The notes under the pieces are model-generated. The model had not been told where the DNA came from. It saw only the letters and a list, made by a program, of their open reading frames with translations, and ran no database searches. Below, piece by piece: positions 51,919-61,400 of a DNA stretch of 64,000 nt. How positions within the stretch are numbered: the first letter of the stretch is position 1; each line of letters opens with the position of its first letter. Made by a program: the position numbers and the translations under genes. This stretch comes from an uncultured Bacteroidales bacterium (GTDB lineage Bacteria > Bacteroidota > Bacteroidia > Bacteroidales > Paludibacteraceae), in NCBI GenBank assembly GCA_934728255.1, contig CAKVEC010000003.1, forward strand, positions 272,994-336,993. Direction: 5' to 3'.

Positions 51919-53007
51919 ATGCCACAAGAAAACTTAACGCAAGCAAGAATTGCCAGGAATGATGAGTTCTACACCCAATTGGATGACATCTCAAAGGAAC
52001 TTAAACACTACAAAGAATATTTTTGTAACAAGGTTGTATTCTGCAACTGCGACGACCCGTATGAGAGTAATTTCTTCAAGTATTTTGCCCTCAATTTCAA
52101 CGCACTCAAACTGAAAAAGTTAATAGCCACTTGTTATAACGGTTCGCCTGTATCTGGGAATGAATTGTTGTTAGACTTTGGCAATACGGTAGACGACCCG
52201 AAAAAGATTGCGTACAAAGTGGAGATATCCGAGGTTACAGATGTAAATGGTGACGGAGCAATTAACCTGACGGATATTAAATACCTCATTCAAAACGATA
52301 AAAATGTTCTCTCTGTATTGAGAGAGAATGGGGACTTTAGGAGCCAAGAGTGCATAAAATTATTGCAAGAAGCAGATGTAGTGGTAACTAACCCTCCGTT
52401 TTCGTTATTTCGCGAGTATATTGCTCAATTATTTCAGTATGATAAAAAATTTATTATATTGGGAAATATGAATGCTATGACCTATCGGGAAATCTTCCCA
52501 TTGCTAAAAAATAACAGAATGTGGATAGGCTATGGCTTTAATATGTCTATGGTATTTCGAACCACCTATCCTAATCTGTTAGAAGCCAACCGCCAATATG
52601 TTCGGAACAAAGGCTATGACCCTGATCAGAATTATGTCAAGACACCTGCGATAGCATGGTTTACCAATTTGGATATTAAGAAAAGGCATAAAATTTTAGA
52701 TCTGTACAAACATTACACGCCTGAAGAATATCCCAAATTCGATAACTACGATGCTATCAATGTAGATCGTGTGTCGGATATACCAATGGATTATGATGGA
52801 GTGATGGGAGTACCTATTACGTTTCTTGACAAATATAACCCTGACCAATTTGAGATTATTTGGCAGGCATCTGGTAACACACGCGTTTGTGCACCTAAAG
52901 ACGTGTTGGCAGAGTTGAATTACACGCCAATGAAAGAAGATAGAGGCGGTTGTGCCTTGGTAAAGGGAAAACGTTGCTATTCTCGAGTTCTTATTCGCAG
53001 AAAATAA
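51919..53007 (+). CDS. EcoRI-type adenine-specific DNA methyltransferase
   Basis: A 362-residue DNA methylase of the EcoRI methylase family. The catalytic motif is VVVTNPPF (158-161 NPPF), preceded by NDEFYTQLDDI and CNCDDPYESNFFKYFA. An EF-hand-like loop DVNGDGAINLTDIKYLI (108-124) precedes the catalytic motif; I recall it in relatives. No restriction endonuclease is encoded nearby, so it appears orphan, although DUF262-HNH lies 290 bases downstream on the same strand. The leader is unusually long and structured. AT-rich. Confidence 0.88.
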   Translation: MPQENLTQARIARNDEFYTQLDDISKELKHYKEYFCNKVVFCNCDDPYESNFFKYFALNFNALKLKKLIATCYNGSPVSGNELLLDFGNTVDDPKKIAYKVEISEVTDVNGDGAINLTDIKYLIQNDKNVLSVLRENGDFRSQECIKLLQEADVVVTNPPFSLFREYIAQLFQYDKKFIILGNMNAMTYREIFPLLKNNRMWIGYGFNMSMVFRTTYPNLLEANRQYVRNKGYDPDQNYVKTPAIAWFTNLDIKKRHKILDLYKHYTPEEYPKFDNYDAINVDRVSDIPMDYDGVMGVPITFLDKYNPDQFEIIWQASGNTRVCAPKDVLAELNYTPMKEDRGGCALVKGKRCYSRVLIRRK

Positions 53008-53042
53008 TGCCAATCTTAAAATTTGACACTTTTTATGGGTAG

Positions 53043-53074
53043 CGCAAGGGTAGCCTATCCTATGCGCATCCTAT
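53043..53074. repeat. 11-bp tandem repeat (ATCCTATGC family)
   Basis: gcctatcctat at 53053-53063 and gcgcatcctat at 53064-53074, flanked by the same bases as the copy at 3151. Confidence 0.85.
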
Positions 53075-53180
53075 GCTGATTGAAGCGACTTTTTTACAGA
53101 GATGAAAGGGAGAAGAATCTTAACAAAAAGCACTTTTTGAAGATGGGCGATAGTATCGCCCTGCTAAGAAACAATATAGA

Positions 53181-53230
53181 ATAGGACTAATGGGGCGAAT
53201 GGGACTAATAAGACGAATAGGGTGGATAAG
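53181..53230. repeat. 9-bp tandem repeat (reverse orientation)
   Basis: ataggacta, atggggcga, atgggacta, ataagacga, atagggtgg; reverse complement of the ATTNGYCCY family at 20258 and 63567. Lies upstream of the DUF262-HNH gene. Confidence 0.8.
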
Positions 53231-53294
53231 GGGGTATTAACGGGTAATTATACGGACAATTAACGGAGAATAGAAACAAATAACTTAACGGAAT

Positions 53295-54410
53295 ATGATG
53301 AAGATTGATTTGGTGCCGATTACGGTGCGGGAACTGTGTGCCAGTTACGAGGACTTGTCGGTGAACGAAGAGGGTATCACCGGTTACGGCGGGCGGCTGA
53401 ATATACGTCCGAAGTACCAGCGGGAGTTCGTGTATGACGACAAGAAACGCAATGCCGTGATGGACACCCTCTGGCACGGCTTCCCGCTCAATGTGATGTA
53501 CTGGGTGCGTATCGGCGAGAACCAATATGAGTTGCTGGACGGGCAGCAGCGGACTATCTCGATATGCTCGTTTATTGCGGGCGAGTATATGATGACTTTC
53601 GACGGCAATCTGCTCGGCTTCGAGAACATGACCGACACGCAGAAGAACCGTATTCTCGACTACACGCTGCAGGTGTATATTTGCGAGGGGACGGACGAGG
53701 AGAAACTGAAATGGTTTCAGACTATCAATATCGCAGGCGAGAAACTGACCGAACAGGAGATACGCAACGCCATCTACACGGGTCCGTGGACGACGCAAGC
53801 CAAGCGGCGTTTCTCGAAGTCGGGCTGCGTGGCGTACAAGATTGGTTCGGACTATATGACGGGTTCGCCGATACGGCAGGACTATTTCGAGACCGCCTTG
53901 CGCTGGATAGGCGACGCACAGGGGCTGACGATTGAGCAGTATATGGCGCGGCACCAGAACGACACGGATGCCGACGAACTATGGCAGTACTTCCAGAATG
54001 TGATACATTGGGTGCAGGTGCATTTCACGAAACTGTACAAGAAAGAGATGAAAGCGGTGGAGTGGGGGCTGCTGTACAATCGCTACAAGGACACCGCGCT
54101 GACCGCTACGGCGTTAGGCGACGAGGTGGCACGGCTGATGCGGGACTCGGACGTGCAGAAGAAATCGGGCATCTTCGAGTATGTGTTCGACCACGACATA
54201 CGGCACCTGGGTATCCGCGCTTTCGACGACAACACCAAGCGGGAGGTCTATGAGCGGCAGGGCGGTGTGTGTCCGCTGTGCGGTAAGCATTTCGAGATAG
54301 AGCAGATGGAGGCCGACCATATCACGCCGTGGGTGGAAGGCGGCCGGACGGTGGCAGAGAACTGCCAGATGCTGTGCCGAGAGTGCAACAGACGGAAGAG
54401 TGCGAAATAA
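53295..54410 (+). CDS. DUF262 and HNH nuclease protein
   Basis: A 371-residue single-chain protein. Residues about 10-250 are DUF262 (ParB/sulfiredoxin-like NTP-binding fold) with the signature LLDGQQRTISI and YQREFVYDDKKRNAVMDTLW. Residues about 315-371 are an HNH nuclease (CPLCGKHFEIEQMEADHITP and CRECNRR with two zinc-binding Cys pairs). The pairing resembles GmrS/GmrD-type modification-dependent restriction enzymes, but in compact form. Composition is host-like, unlike the methylase before it. Role in phage or modified-DNA restriction is inference. ATG codons at 53295 and 53298. Confidence 0.85.
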   Translation: MMKIDLVPITVRELCASYEDLSVNEEGITGYGGRLNIRPKYQREFVYDDKKRNAVMDTLWHGFPLNVMYWVRIGENQYELLDGQQRTISICSFIAGEYMMTFDGNLLGFENMTDTQKNRILDYTLQVYICEGTDEEKLKWFQTINIAGEKLTEQEIRNAIYTGPWTTQAKRRFSKSGCVAYKIGSDYMTGSPIRQDYFETALRWIGDAQGLTIEQYMARHQNDTDADELWQYFQNVIHWVQVHFTKLYKKEMKAVEWGLLYNRYKDTALTATALGDEVARLMRDSDVQKKSGIFEYVFDHDIRHLGIRAFDDNTKREVYERQGGVCPLCGKHFEIEQMEADHITPWVEGGRTVAENCQMLCRECNRRKSAK

Positions 54411-54415
54411 AACGA

Positions 54416-54439
54416 GGGGCTGCCCGAATGAGCAGCCCC
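54416..54439 (-). terminator. terminator of the RNA m5U methyltransferase gene
   Basis: GGGGCTGC/GCAGCCCC stem, 8-base loop; on the minus strand followed by TCGTTTTATTT. It lies between the convergent DUF262-HNH and methyltransferase genes. Confidence 0.8.
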
Positions 54440-54448
54440 CTGATAGTA

Positions 54449-55864
54449 CTAATCGCGTCTCTCGAGCCGCACCACATTCTCCACGTGCTGCGTGTGCGGG
54501 AACATATCCACCGGTTGCACGGCGGTTACCTTGTATTTGGCGTCCAATAGCGACAGGTCGCGTGCCTGCGTGGCGGGGTTGCAACTGACATACACTATCC
54601 GCTGCGGCTCGGCAAACAGAATGGTGTTTACCACGTCCTCGTGCATACCCGCACGCGGCGGGTCGGTGATAATCACATCCGGGCGACCGTAGCGGGCAAT
54701 GAAATCCCTGTTCAGTATATCCTTCATGTCCCCGGCAAAGAACAGCGTGTTGTCCAATCGATTGCAGGCGGCATTCACCTTGGCATCCTCTATTGCCTCC
54801 GGAACGTACTCAATACCAATTACTTGCCGTGCCTGCTTGGCTACGAAATTTGCTATCGTACCTGTACCCGTATAGAGGTCGAACACCAGTTCCTTGCCGG
54901 TCAGTCCCGCAAAATTACGTGCCACTTTGTATAGTTCGTATGCCTGCTCGGTGTTGGTCTGGTAGAACGATTTGGGTCCCACCTTGAACTGCAGATCTTC
55001 CATCTGCTCCATTATATGGTCCTGCCCTGCGAACACGTGCACTTCTTGGTCGCCGATGGTGTCGTTCATCTTCTCGTTCTCCACATAGAGCAGGCTCACT
55101 ACTTCGGGGAACTCGCCGTGCAGCCACTCCAACAGCCCGCGGCAGGCATCGTTGATTTTCTCGCCGAAGCAGACTATCAGCATGATTTCCCCCTTGTGGT
55201 TCGAGCGGATGATGAGCGTGCGCAACTGTCCCGAGTGGGTGTGCTCGTTGTAGAAACTCAGTCCGTGCGTCCGTGCGTAGTCGCGTATGCCGTTGCGCAG
55301 ACGGTTGTTGATTTCGGGCATCAAGTGACATTCCTCAATGTCTAACACTTTGTCGAAGCAGTTGGGTATATGGAAGCCTGCCCCATAAGTGCAATCCACG
55401 TTCTCTATCCCGCCTGCCGCCTGAATAGTCTCCCATGGCAGCCATTTGCGGTCGGCAAACGTAAACTCCAACTTGTTGCGGTATTCGTAGATATGCTTGC
55501 TTCCGAGTATGGGGCTTATCTTGGGCAGTTCCACCTTGCCGATACGCCGCAGGTTGTCCTCTATCTGCTGCTGTTTGTAGCGCAACTGCTCGGGGTAGGG
55601 CAGTATCTGCCATTTGCAGCCGCCGCACGTGCCATAGTGCTTGCACACCGCCTCGCAGCGTTTCTCCGATGGGCGCACAATCCGCTCCACACGCGCTTCC
55701 ATAAAGTTGTGCTTCTTCTTTGTAATCTGCAGATCCACTATGTCGCCGGGTACGCAGTACGGCACAAACACCACCATATCATTGATGCGTGTCAGTGCCT
55801 TGCCCTCGGCGGCAATACCCGTTATCTCCACATTCTCTATCAGGGGTAAGTTCTTCTTTTTCAT
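54449..55864 (-). CDS. rlmD: 23S rRNA m5U methyltransferase, RlmD/RumA-like
   Basis: A 471-residue RNA uracil-C5 methyltransferase. N-terminal TRAM barrel (VEITGIAAEGKALTRINDMV), iron-sulfur cysteines CKHYGTCGGCKW, Rossmann domain with VFDLYTGTGTIANFVA and the catalytic Cys in VSCNPATQARDL. Modifies U1939-type positions in 23S rRNA or relatives; the Fe-S cysteines favour RlmD/RlmC over TrmA. Overlaps the upstream amidase gene by 4 bases. Confidence 0.88.
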   Translation of the reverse strand: MKKKNLPLIENVEITGIAAEGKALTRINDMVVFVPYCVPGDIVDLQITKKKHNFMEARVERIVRPSEKRCEAVCKHYGTCGGCKWQILPYPEQLRYKQQQIEDNLRRIGKVELPKISPILGSKHIYEYRNKLEFTFADRKWLPWETIQAAGGIENVDCTYGAGFHIPNCFDKVLDIEECHLMPEINNRLRNGIRDYARTHGLSFYNEHTHSGQLRTLIIRSNHKGEIMLIVCFGEKINDACRGLLEWLHGEFPEVVSLLYVENEKMNDTIGDQEVHVFAGQDHIMEQMEDLQFKVGPKSFYQTNTEQAYELYKVARNFAGLTGKELVFDLYTGTGTIANFVAKQARQVIGIEYVPEAIEDAKVNAACNRLDNTLFFAGDMKDILNRDFIARYGRPDVIITDPPRAGMHEDVVNTILFAEPQRIVYVSCNPATQARDLSLLDAKYKVTAVQPVDMFPHTQHVENVVRLERRD

Positions 55865-58443
55865 CGTTTTTTGTTTTTTGCCCGCTTGTTGGTCGCCAAC
55901 TGCTGCGGCTGTTCAAGCGGTGCCATCAGTTGCTCTATGCTGTATTTGTATATCGTTTCAAAGTCCTCGGCAGTCTCTAACGGGAAACCCCATACAAGCG
56001 TACCCGAAGTAAGGTGGATGTCGGGTGGATAAGCGGTGGATACGCCTTTCCAAAGCACGCCCGCACCCACACGCATATCTTGATAAATGCCTGCCCGTTG
56101 GGCTCCGTTCATCGGTTTCAATCCCTCTGCTGCCTCGGCAAACAGTCCATCGGGGTTCGGGCGTGTCCTAATTACGCATTGCGTATTATTTACGCATTGA
56201 ACCCGTCCGCTCCGTGTCGCTTTCTCTGCCGCCAATCCGTAGTGTAGCACCTGTTCCGCCCATAGTTTGTCGGCGGGGCGTGCCATTCCGCTGCCTAAGT
56301 AACTGCCGCTCAGCAGTACCTTCCCGCCCCGGATTAAGTAGTGTTGCAGTGCCTGTTGCAAATGCTGTGGCAGCACCGCCGTGCTATCCGTACTCCGCTC
56401 CTTTCCCGCAATAATATCCACTATCGCAAACGTGCTGTCTATCTCCGTCAGTGCTTCCACGTTGGTCGAGATATACGAATAGCCCAACTGCTGCAGCACG
56501 CGTCCGTGCAGGGTGGGGTAGTCGTGCGTATTGCCTTTGACGATAGTCCCCTGATAGTCTCTGTAGCACATTCCCCAACCGCAGTTGTCGTCGTCCTTCC
56601 ATTGGTGCGACCGCGTCCGGTCGTTCTGCTCACCGATGTATGCCATACTCAGTCCGTCCTCTACGGCGTATGTGTTCGGCACTATGCCCGCATACGTGGA
56701 ATCTGCAAACCATTGTGGACCGTAGGTCTGGTTGAAGTTGTTCACTATCAGCACCGTCGGCGCATTCTCATCGGGGGCAAGATATGCACTCAGTACCTCG
56801 CTTTTCATACTCCGTCCGCCCGCATTGGCAGCCACTACATAGAAATCATACCGCTTCCCCCGCTCCAACGCCAGCGTGGCAGTCGGCTCTTCCGTTTTCC
56901 GTTCCGTCCAATCTCCGTCATCCACGCGCGTATATATATAATAATGTGTCGCCTTTGCGCTCGGCTCTAACGGATCAAAAGTATCTTTCCAAGAAAGAAT
57001 AACACCCGATTCTGCATCCCCCCTCTCTGAGGGGGTAAGGGGGAGTCGGGGCGTTTTTGGAAGTTGTATATTAAGTTGTTTTACTGCCAGCGGCTGCACG
57101 ACCACTTTCCGCCCGTCCTGCTCGTGCAGATAGCGCAGCAGCCCTTTGTACACCGCCCGTGCGGCAATCTGCCGGAACTGCGGGTCTAACCCGTACCGCA
57201 TATCCGCCATATTCTTGTGGCTCAGCAGTTCCACCAATACCGACGGCACTACGGGGTATCTTGATTCGCAGTAGTTGCCGTTCTGCAGTTGCCGCCGCGT
57301 CCATTCGGGGGCTACCGTCCGCTGCAGGTCTTCCACCACCTGCGTCTGTATATAGTCCGCCAAGTCGCGGTTCAGTTGCCGTGTAACGCCGTTAGCAAAG
57401 GTCTTGCGCCCCTGGTCGTCGTGGTCGGTGTATATAGCCAGTGTCCCCACGATCGTTGTGTCGTTCAAGGCATCATACCCGTCGGTATGCAGCGCCAGGC
57501 ACACATCCACTGGTATGCCCAATCCCGATTGGTCGGGGTTCGCCTTGCTGCCGCCTGTCAGGTAGTTCACCCATAGTCCGCGGCTGCGCAGGTCTTCTGT
57601 GTACTCGTTCCCGTTGTCCGACTGTTTCCATACCGTCTCCGGGTATCCGGCGTCCTCCAACCAATAGCGTGCCGCCTCTGCCCAACGGGGCAAGCCGCTA
57701 CGCCCGGTCTCCTTGTCTGCGTGGTCATCTGTGAGACACCATACACTATCTGCGTTCATTCGGAAGTTCGCCCCGTAAAATGTGGCTCTCGGTTGCAGCA
57801 CCGTAGCCCCGGCGTTCTCGAGCATCTCTGTGATAAGCCGCACATACTCTGTGGTGTACAGGTCTTCTACAGTGGTCCACATCGTTGCCCGCTGCCAGAT
57901 CCAACAGCCCTTGTCTTGGTTGTAATAGGTGCCGTGGCTTGCCCAGAGGGCGATGTTCTTTCCGCTCAGTCCGTTCTTATAGATGTCGTCCGTGGGCGTA
58001 TAGCCTGTTCTCGGGATGGCAGGCTTCGTATAGTCGGGGTATTTCTCTTTGCGTTTCTGCAATCGGGCGGGTATGAGTTCCGCCAGTTCATACTTGTCGG
58101 AATAAATTTGTACTTTCCCCCTTCCGTTGCCTAATACCCAGCGGCTTACATCGTTGCGCATTTGTTTCAGTTCCTCGGGCGTGAAGACAATATCTCCTAA
58201 TGTGCCGTTGGTGCGTACCACCACCGAGTTGCCGTTCACCCGCAACTGTTTCACCCGCACGGGCGGAGCCCATACCGCGGCTGACCGTTGCAGCGTGGCG
58301 GAGTCCCCCGCTACGGGGAAGAAAAACCGGTTGTAGTACAGGTTCAGCGAGTCTCCCAGTTCCCGCACTCCGATGGCTTGTATCTCTGTGGCGGCAGCCA
58401 GCAGAATAAGTGTAAATAAAATGTGTTGTAATTGTTTCTTCAT
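55861..58443 (-). CDS. N-acetylmuramoyl-L-alanine amidase with FN3 and C-terminal domains
   Basis: An 860-residue secreted protein (signal ends IQA). An Amidase_3-like domain (about residues 160-445) has zinc-site candidates ASHGTYYN, CLALHTDGY and LVELLSH; a fibronectin III domain follows (HYYIYTRVDDGDW to VVAANAGGRS), then an alpha/beta domain (TVLIVNNFNQTYGPQWF to GGKVLLSGSYLG). Relatives are often annotated amidase or xanthan lyase. Likely acts in cell-wall cleavage and could be the partner of the EnvC-like protein. In-frame repeats: LPLTPSERGDAESGV (57008-57052) and VQCVNNTQCVIRTRP (56160-56200). Confidence 0.8.
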   Translation of the reverse strand: MKKQLQHILFTLILLAAATEIQAIGVRELGDSLNLYYNRFFFPVAGDSATLQRSAAVWAPPVRVKQLRVNGNSVVVRTNGTLGDIVFTPEELKQMRNDVSRWVLGNGRGKVQIYSDKYELAELIPARLQKRKEKYPDYTKPAIPRTGYTPTDDIYKNGLSGKNIALWASHGTYYNQDKGCWIWQRATMWTTVEDLYTTEYVRLITEMLENAGATVLQPRATFYGANFRMNADSVWCLTDDHADKETGRSGLPRWAEAARYWLEDAGYPETVWKQSDNGNEYTEDLRSRGLWVNYLTGGSKANPDQSGLGIPVDVCLALHTDGYDALNDTTIVGTLAIYTDHDDQGRKTFANGVTRQLNRDLADYIQTQVVEDLQRTVAPEWTRRQLQNGNYCESRYPVVPSVLVELLSHKNMADMRYGLDPQFRQIAARAVYKGLLRYLHEQDGRKVVVQPLAVKQLNIQLPKTPRLPLTPSERGDAESGVILSWKDTFDPLEPSAKATHYYIYTRVDDGDWTERKTEEPTATLALERGKRYDFYVVAANAGGRSMKSEVLSAYLAPDENAPTVLIVNNFNQTYGPQWFADSTYAGIVPNTYAVEDGLSMAYIGEQNDRTRSHQWKDDDNCGWGMCYRDYQGTIVKGNTHDYPTLHGRVLQQLGYSYISTNVEALTEIDSTFAIVDIIAGKERSTDSTAVLPQHLQQALQHYLIRGGKVLLSGSYLGSGMARPADKLWAEQVLHYGLAAEKATRSGRVQCVNNTQCVIRTRPNPDGLFAEAAEGLKPMNGAQRAGIYQDMRVGAGVLWKGVSTAYPPDIHLTSGTLVWGFPLETAEDFETIYKYSIEQLMAPLEQPQQLATNKRAKNKKR
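56171..56198. repeat. 7-bp repeat inside the amidase gene
   Basis: attacgc, attgcgt, attattt, acgcatt; minus-strand translation NNTQCVI. ATTRYGC family. Confidence 0.7.
57018..57035. repeat. GC-rich hairpin repeat inside the amidase gene
   Basis: ccccctc-tct-gaggggg followed by taaggggga; same family as 15285 in the GH3 gene. It falls in the linker before FN3, where an insert would be tolerated. Confidence 0.75.
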
Positions 58444-58450
58444 TGTGTTG

Positions 58451-61400
58451 TTATTTTTCCTCCCACGTGCCGTTCTCTATCTTGCCGAGCAGGTTGATGG
58501 CACCGCCTACGGTCTGCACTTGCATAATCGTGGCGTAGCGGCGTCCCGTCGGCTTGCCTTTCTTATCTTTCTCTTCCACCAACTGGCAGCGTTGCGCCCG
58601 ATTGACGACAAACGAGATAATCTTGCCAAACGCCTCGCTGTGCCAGTAGCGGTCGTCGTTCTGTACGAAATACAGCACCAGCCGCCCGCTCTTGAGCATC
58701 ACTTTCTCCACGCCCAATCGGCAGCATATCCAGCGCAGGCGCACCACATTGAGCAACTCGTCCGCCTCCTCGGGCAGAGGTCCGAAGCGGTCTATCATTC
58801 GTTTCTTGAACTCGGTCAGTTGGTCTTCGTTGCGCAGTCCGTCCAACTCGCGGTAGAGCGCAATACGCTCCGAGATGTTCTCCACATAGTCGTTGGGGAA
58901 ACCGAGGGGTAGGTCGCTTTCCAACTGGCTGTCCTGTACCCATAGTTTGCGGTTGTCGTCTCCGCCGAGGAGCAGAGCCGTACTCTCGTCGGTCTCGTCG
59001 CCGTTGAGCAATTCGTCTTTCAGTTCCTGTACCGCTTCGTTCAGAATACGCTGATAGGTCTCGTACCCGAGGTCGGCGATAAATCCGCTCTGTTCCGCCC
59101 CGAGCAGGTTGCCCGCTCCGCGTATATCCAGATCCTGCATGGCGAGGTTGAAACCAGCCCCCAACTCCGCAAAGGTCGATAGCGCGTCCAGTCGGCGGCG
59201 TGCGTCCTCGGTCAGCAGTTCGCGCGACGGTGCCACCAGATAGCAGTAGGCTTTCTTGTTCGACCGCCCCACGCGTCCGCGCAATTGGTGCAGGTCTGCC
59301 AAACCGTAGTGCTGCGCCGAATAGATGATGATTGTGTTTACGTTGGGTATATCCACTCCCGATTCGATAATCGTCGTCGAGAGCAGGATGTCGTAGTCGT
59401 AGTTGATAAAGTCCTCGAGCCGCTGCTCCATCTCCTCGGTTGGCATCTGTCCGTGTGCCACCACGATGCGTGCCTCGGGGCATAGGGCGTGTATCTTGCG
59501 CTCTATGCGCTCCAGCATCTCGATGCGGTTGTTTACGATGAAGATCTGTCCGTTGCGCTGCATCTCGAGGTCAATCGCCTCTTTGATGATGTCCTCGTCG
59601 TCGGGCGTGATGAGTTCGGTCTGTACGGGATAGCGGTTCTGCGGCGGGGTGGTCATCACGCTCAAGTCGCGTGCGCCGAGCAGCGAGAACTGCAGTGTGC
59701 GTGGTATCGGCGTCGCCGTCAGTGTCAGCACGTCCACATTTGTCCGCAGGCTCTTCAGTTTGTCCTTCACTGCCACACCGAATTTCTGCTCCTCGTCAAT
59801 GATCAGCAGACCCAGGTCGTGCCATTTCACGCTTTTGCCCACCAACTTGTGCGTGCCGATCAGTATGTCTATCTTGCCCGCTTCTAAGTCGGCAAGCAGT
59901 TCGCGCACCTCCTTAGCCGACTTGCCACGGCTCAGGTACTCGATCCGCACGGGGAAATTCTTCATACGCTCTTTGAACGTATTGTAGTGCTGCAGTGCCA
60001 ATACGGTTGTCGGCACCAGTACCGCCACCTGCTTGCCGTCGGTAGCCGCTTTGAACGCCGCACGCATAGCCACCTCGGTCTTGCCGAAACCCACATCGCC
60101 GCATACAAGCCTGTCCATCGGCATCGGACTCTCCATATCCCGCTTGATGTCGGCGGTGGCTTTCGCCTGGTCGGGCGTGTCCTCATAGAGGAACGAGGCC
60201 TCCAACTCGTGCTGCATATACCCGTCCGGCGTGTAGGCAAAGCCTTTCTGCTGCTTGCGGGTGGCGTATAGTTTGATCAGGTCGCGGGCTATATCCTTTA
60301 CCTTGTCTTTTGTCCGCTCTTTGAGCCGCTCCCATGCGCCCGAACCCAACTTCGATATGGTCGGCTCCGACCCCTCGCGTCCTTTGTACTTCGAGATACG
60401 GTGCAGGTTGTGTATCGAGACGAACACGCAGTCCCCGTCGCGGAACACCAACTTGATCATCTCCTGCGGCTTGCCGTTCACGGGCGTGGTAACCAGTCCG
60501 CCGAAACGCGCTATACCGTGGTCGCTGTGTACCACATAGTCGCCTATCTGCAACTGGTTGATCTCCTTGAGGGTGATGATAGCCTTGCCGCGGCGGGCGT
60601 TCTCGCTCGTGAGTGCCACGCGGTGGAAACGCTCGAAGATCTCGTGGTCGGTATAGCAGCATATCTTCAGCCCTTTGTCCACAAAACCCGCATGCAACGT
60701 CCTGTCCACTGCCGTAAAGCGTATCGGATCACCCGCAATATCTTCAAAGATAGCCGCCAGACGGTCGGTCTGCTTCTTCTGGTCGGCAAGGATATAGAGT
60801 TTGTAGCCTTCCGCCGTCTTGCCACGCAGATCATCGGTCAGCAGGTCGAAATTCTTGTGGAAAACAGGTTGCGGCAGGGTGTCAAATGCAAGGCGCGAGT
60901 GGTTGCCGAAGTAACTCTTTTCGTTCACCTCTATCGTGTCCGTCTCTGCCAAACGCTTCTTCAGCACTTCCGAGAGGTCGCTCTCTTTGAGTTCCGTACT
61001 GCCCACTTGCCCGCCGAGTTTGTAAAACAGCAGCGAGAAATCGTTGCTTGCCCATATCGTATCCTCGCCTATATAGTCCGCAATCGTATAGTCTTTTCCC
61101 TGTTCTTTCCCTGAGGTTACCCCGACGATATCAATCTGCCGTACCTTGTCTTTCGACAACTGCGTCTCGATGTCAAACGTGCGTATCGAGTCTATCTCGT
61201 CGCCGAAGAAATCCAATCGGAACGGGTCGTCGTGCGAATAACTGTACACGTCCACAATCCCGCCGCGCACGGCATACTGCCCCGGTTCGTACACAAAATC
61301 CACCCGCGTGAACCCCAATTCGCCTAATTGCTCCCCGAGCCGGCTTACTTGTATCTCCTGCCCTGTTGTTAGGTAAAGCGTGTTCTGCTCCAATGCTTGC

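Noticed and set aside
52240..52290. Dockerin domain (DVNGDGAINLTDIKYLI) in the methylase
   Set aside because: Only a single loop, within a cytoplasmic DNA methylase; I recall it as typical of relatives, so not a cellulosome dockerin.
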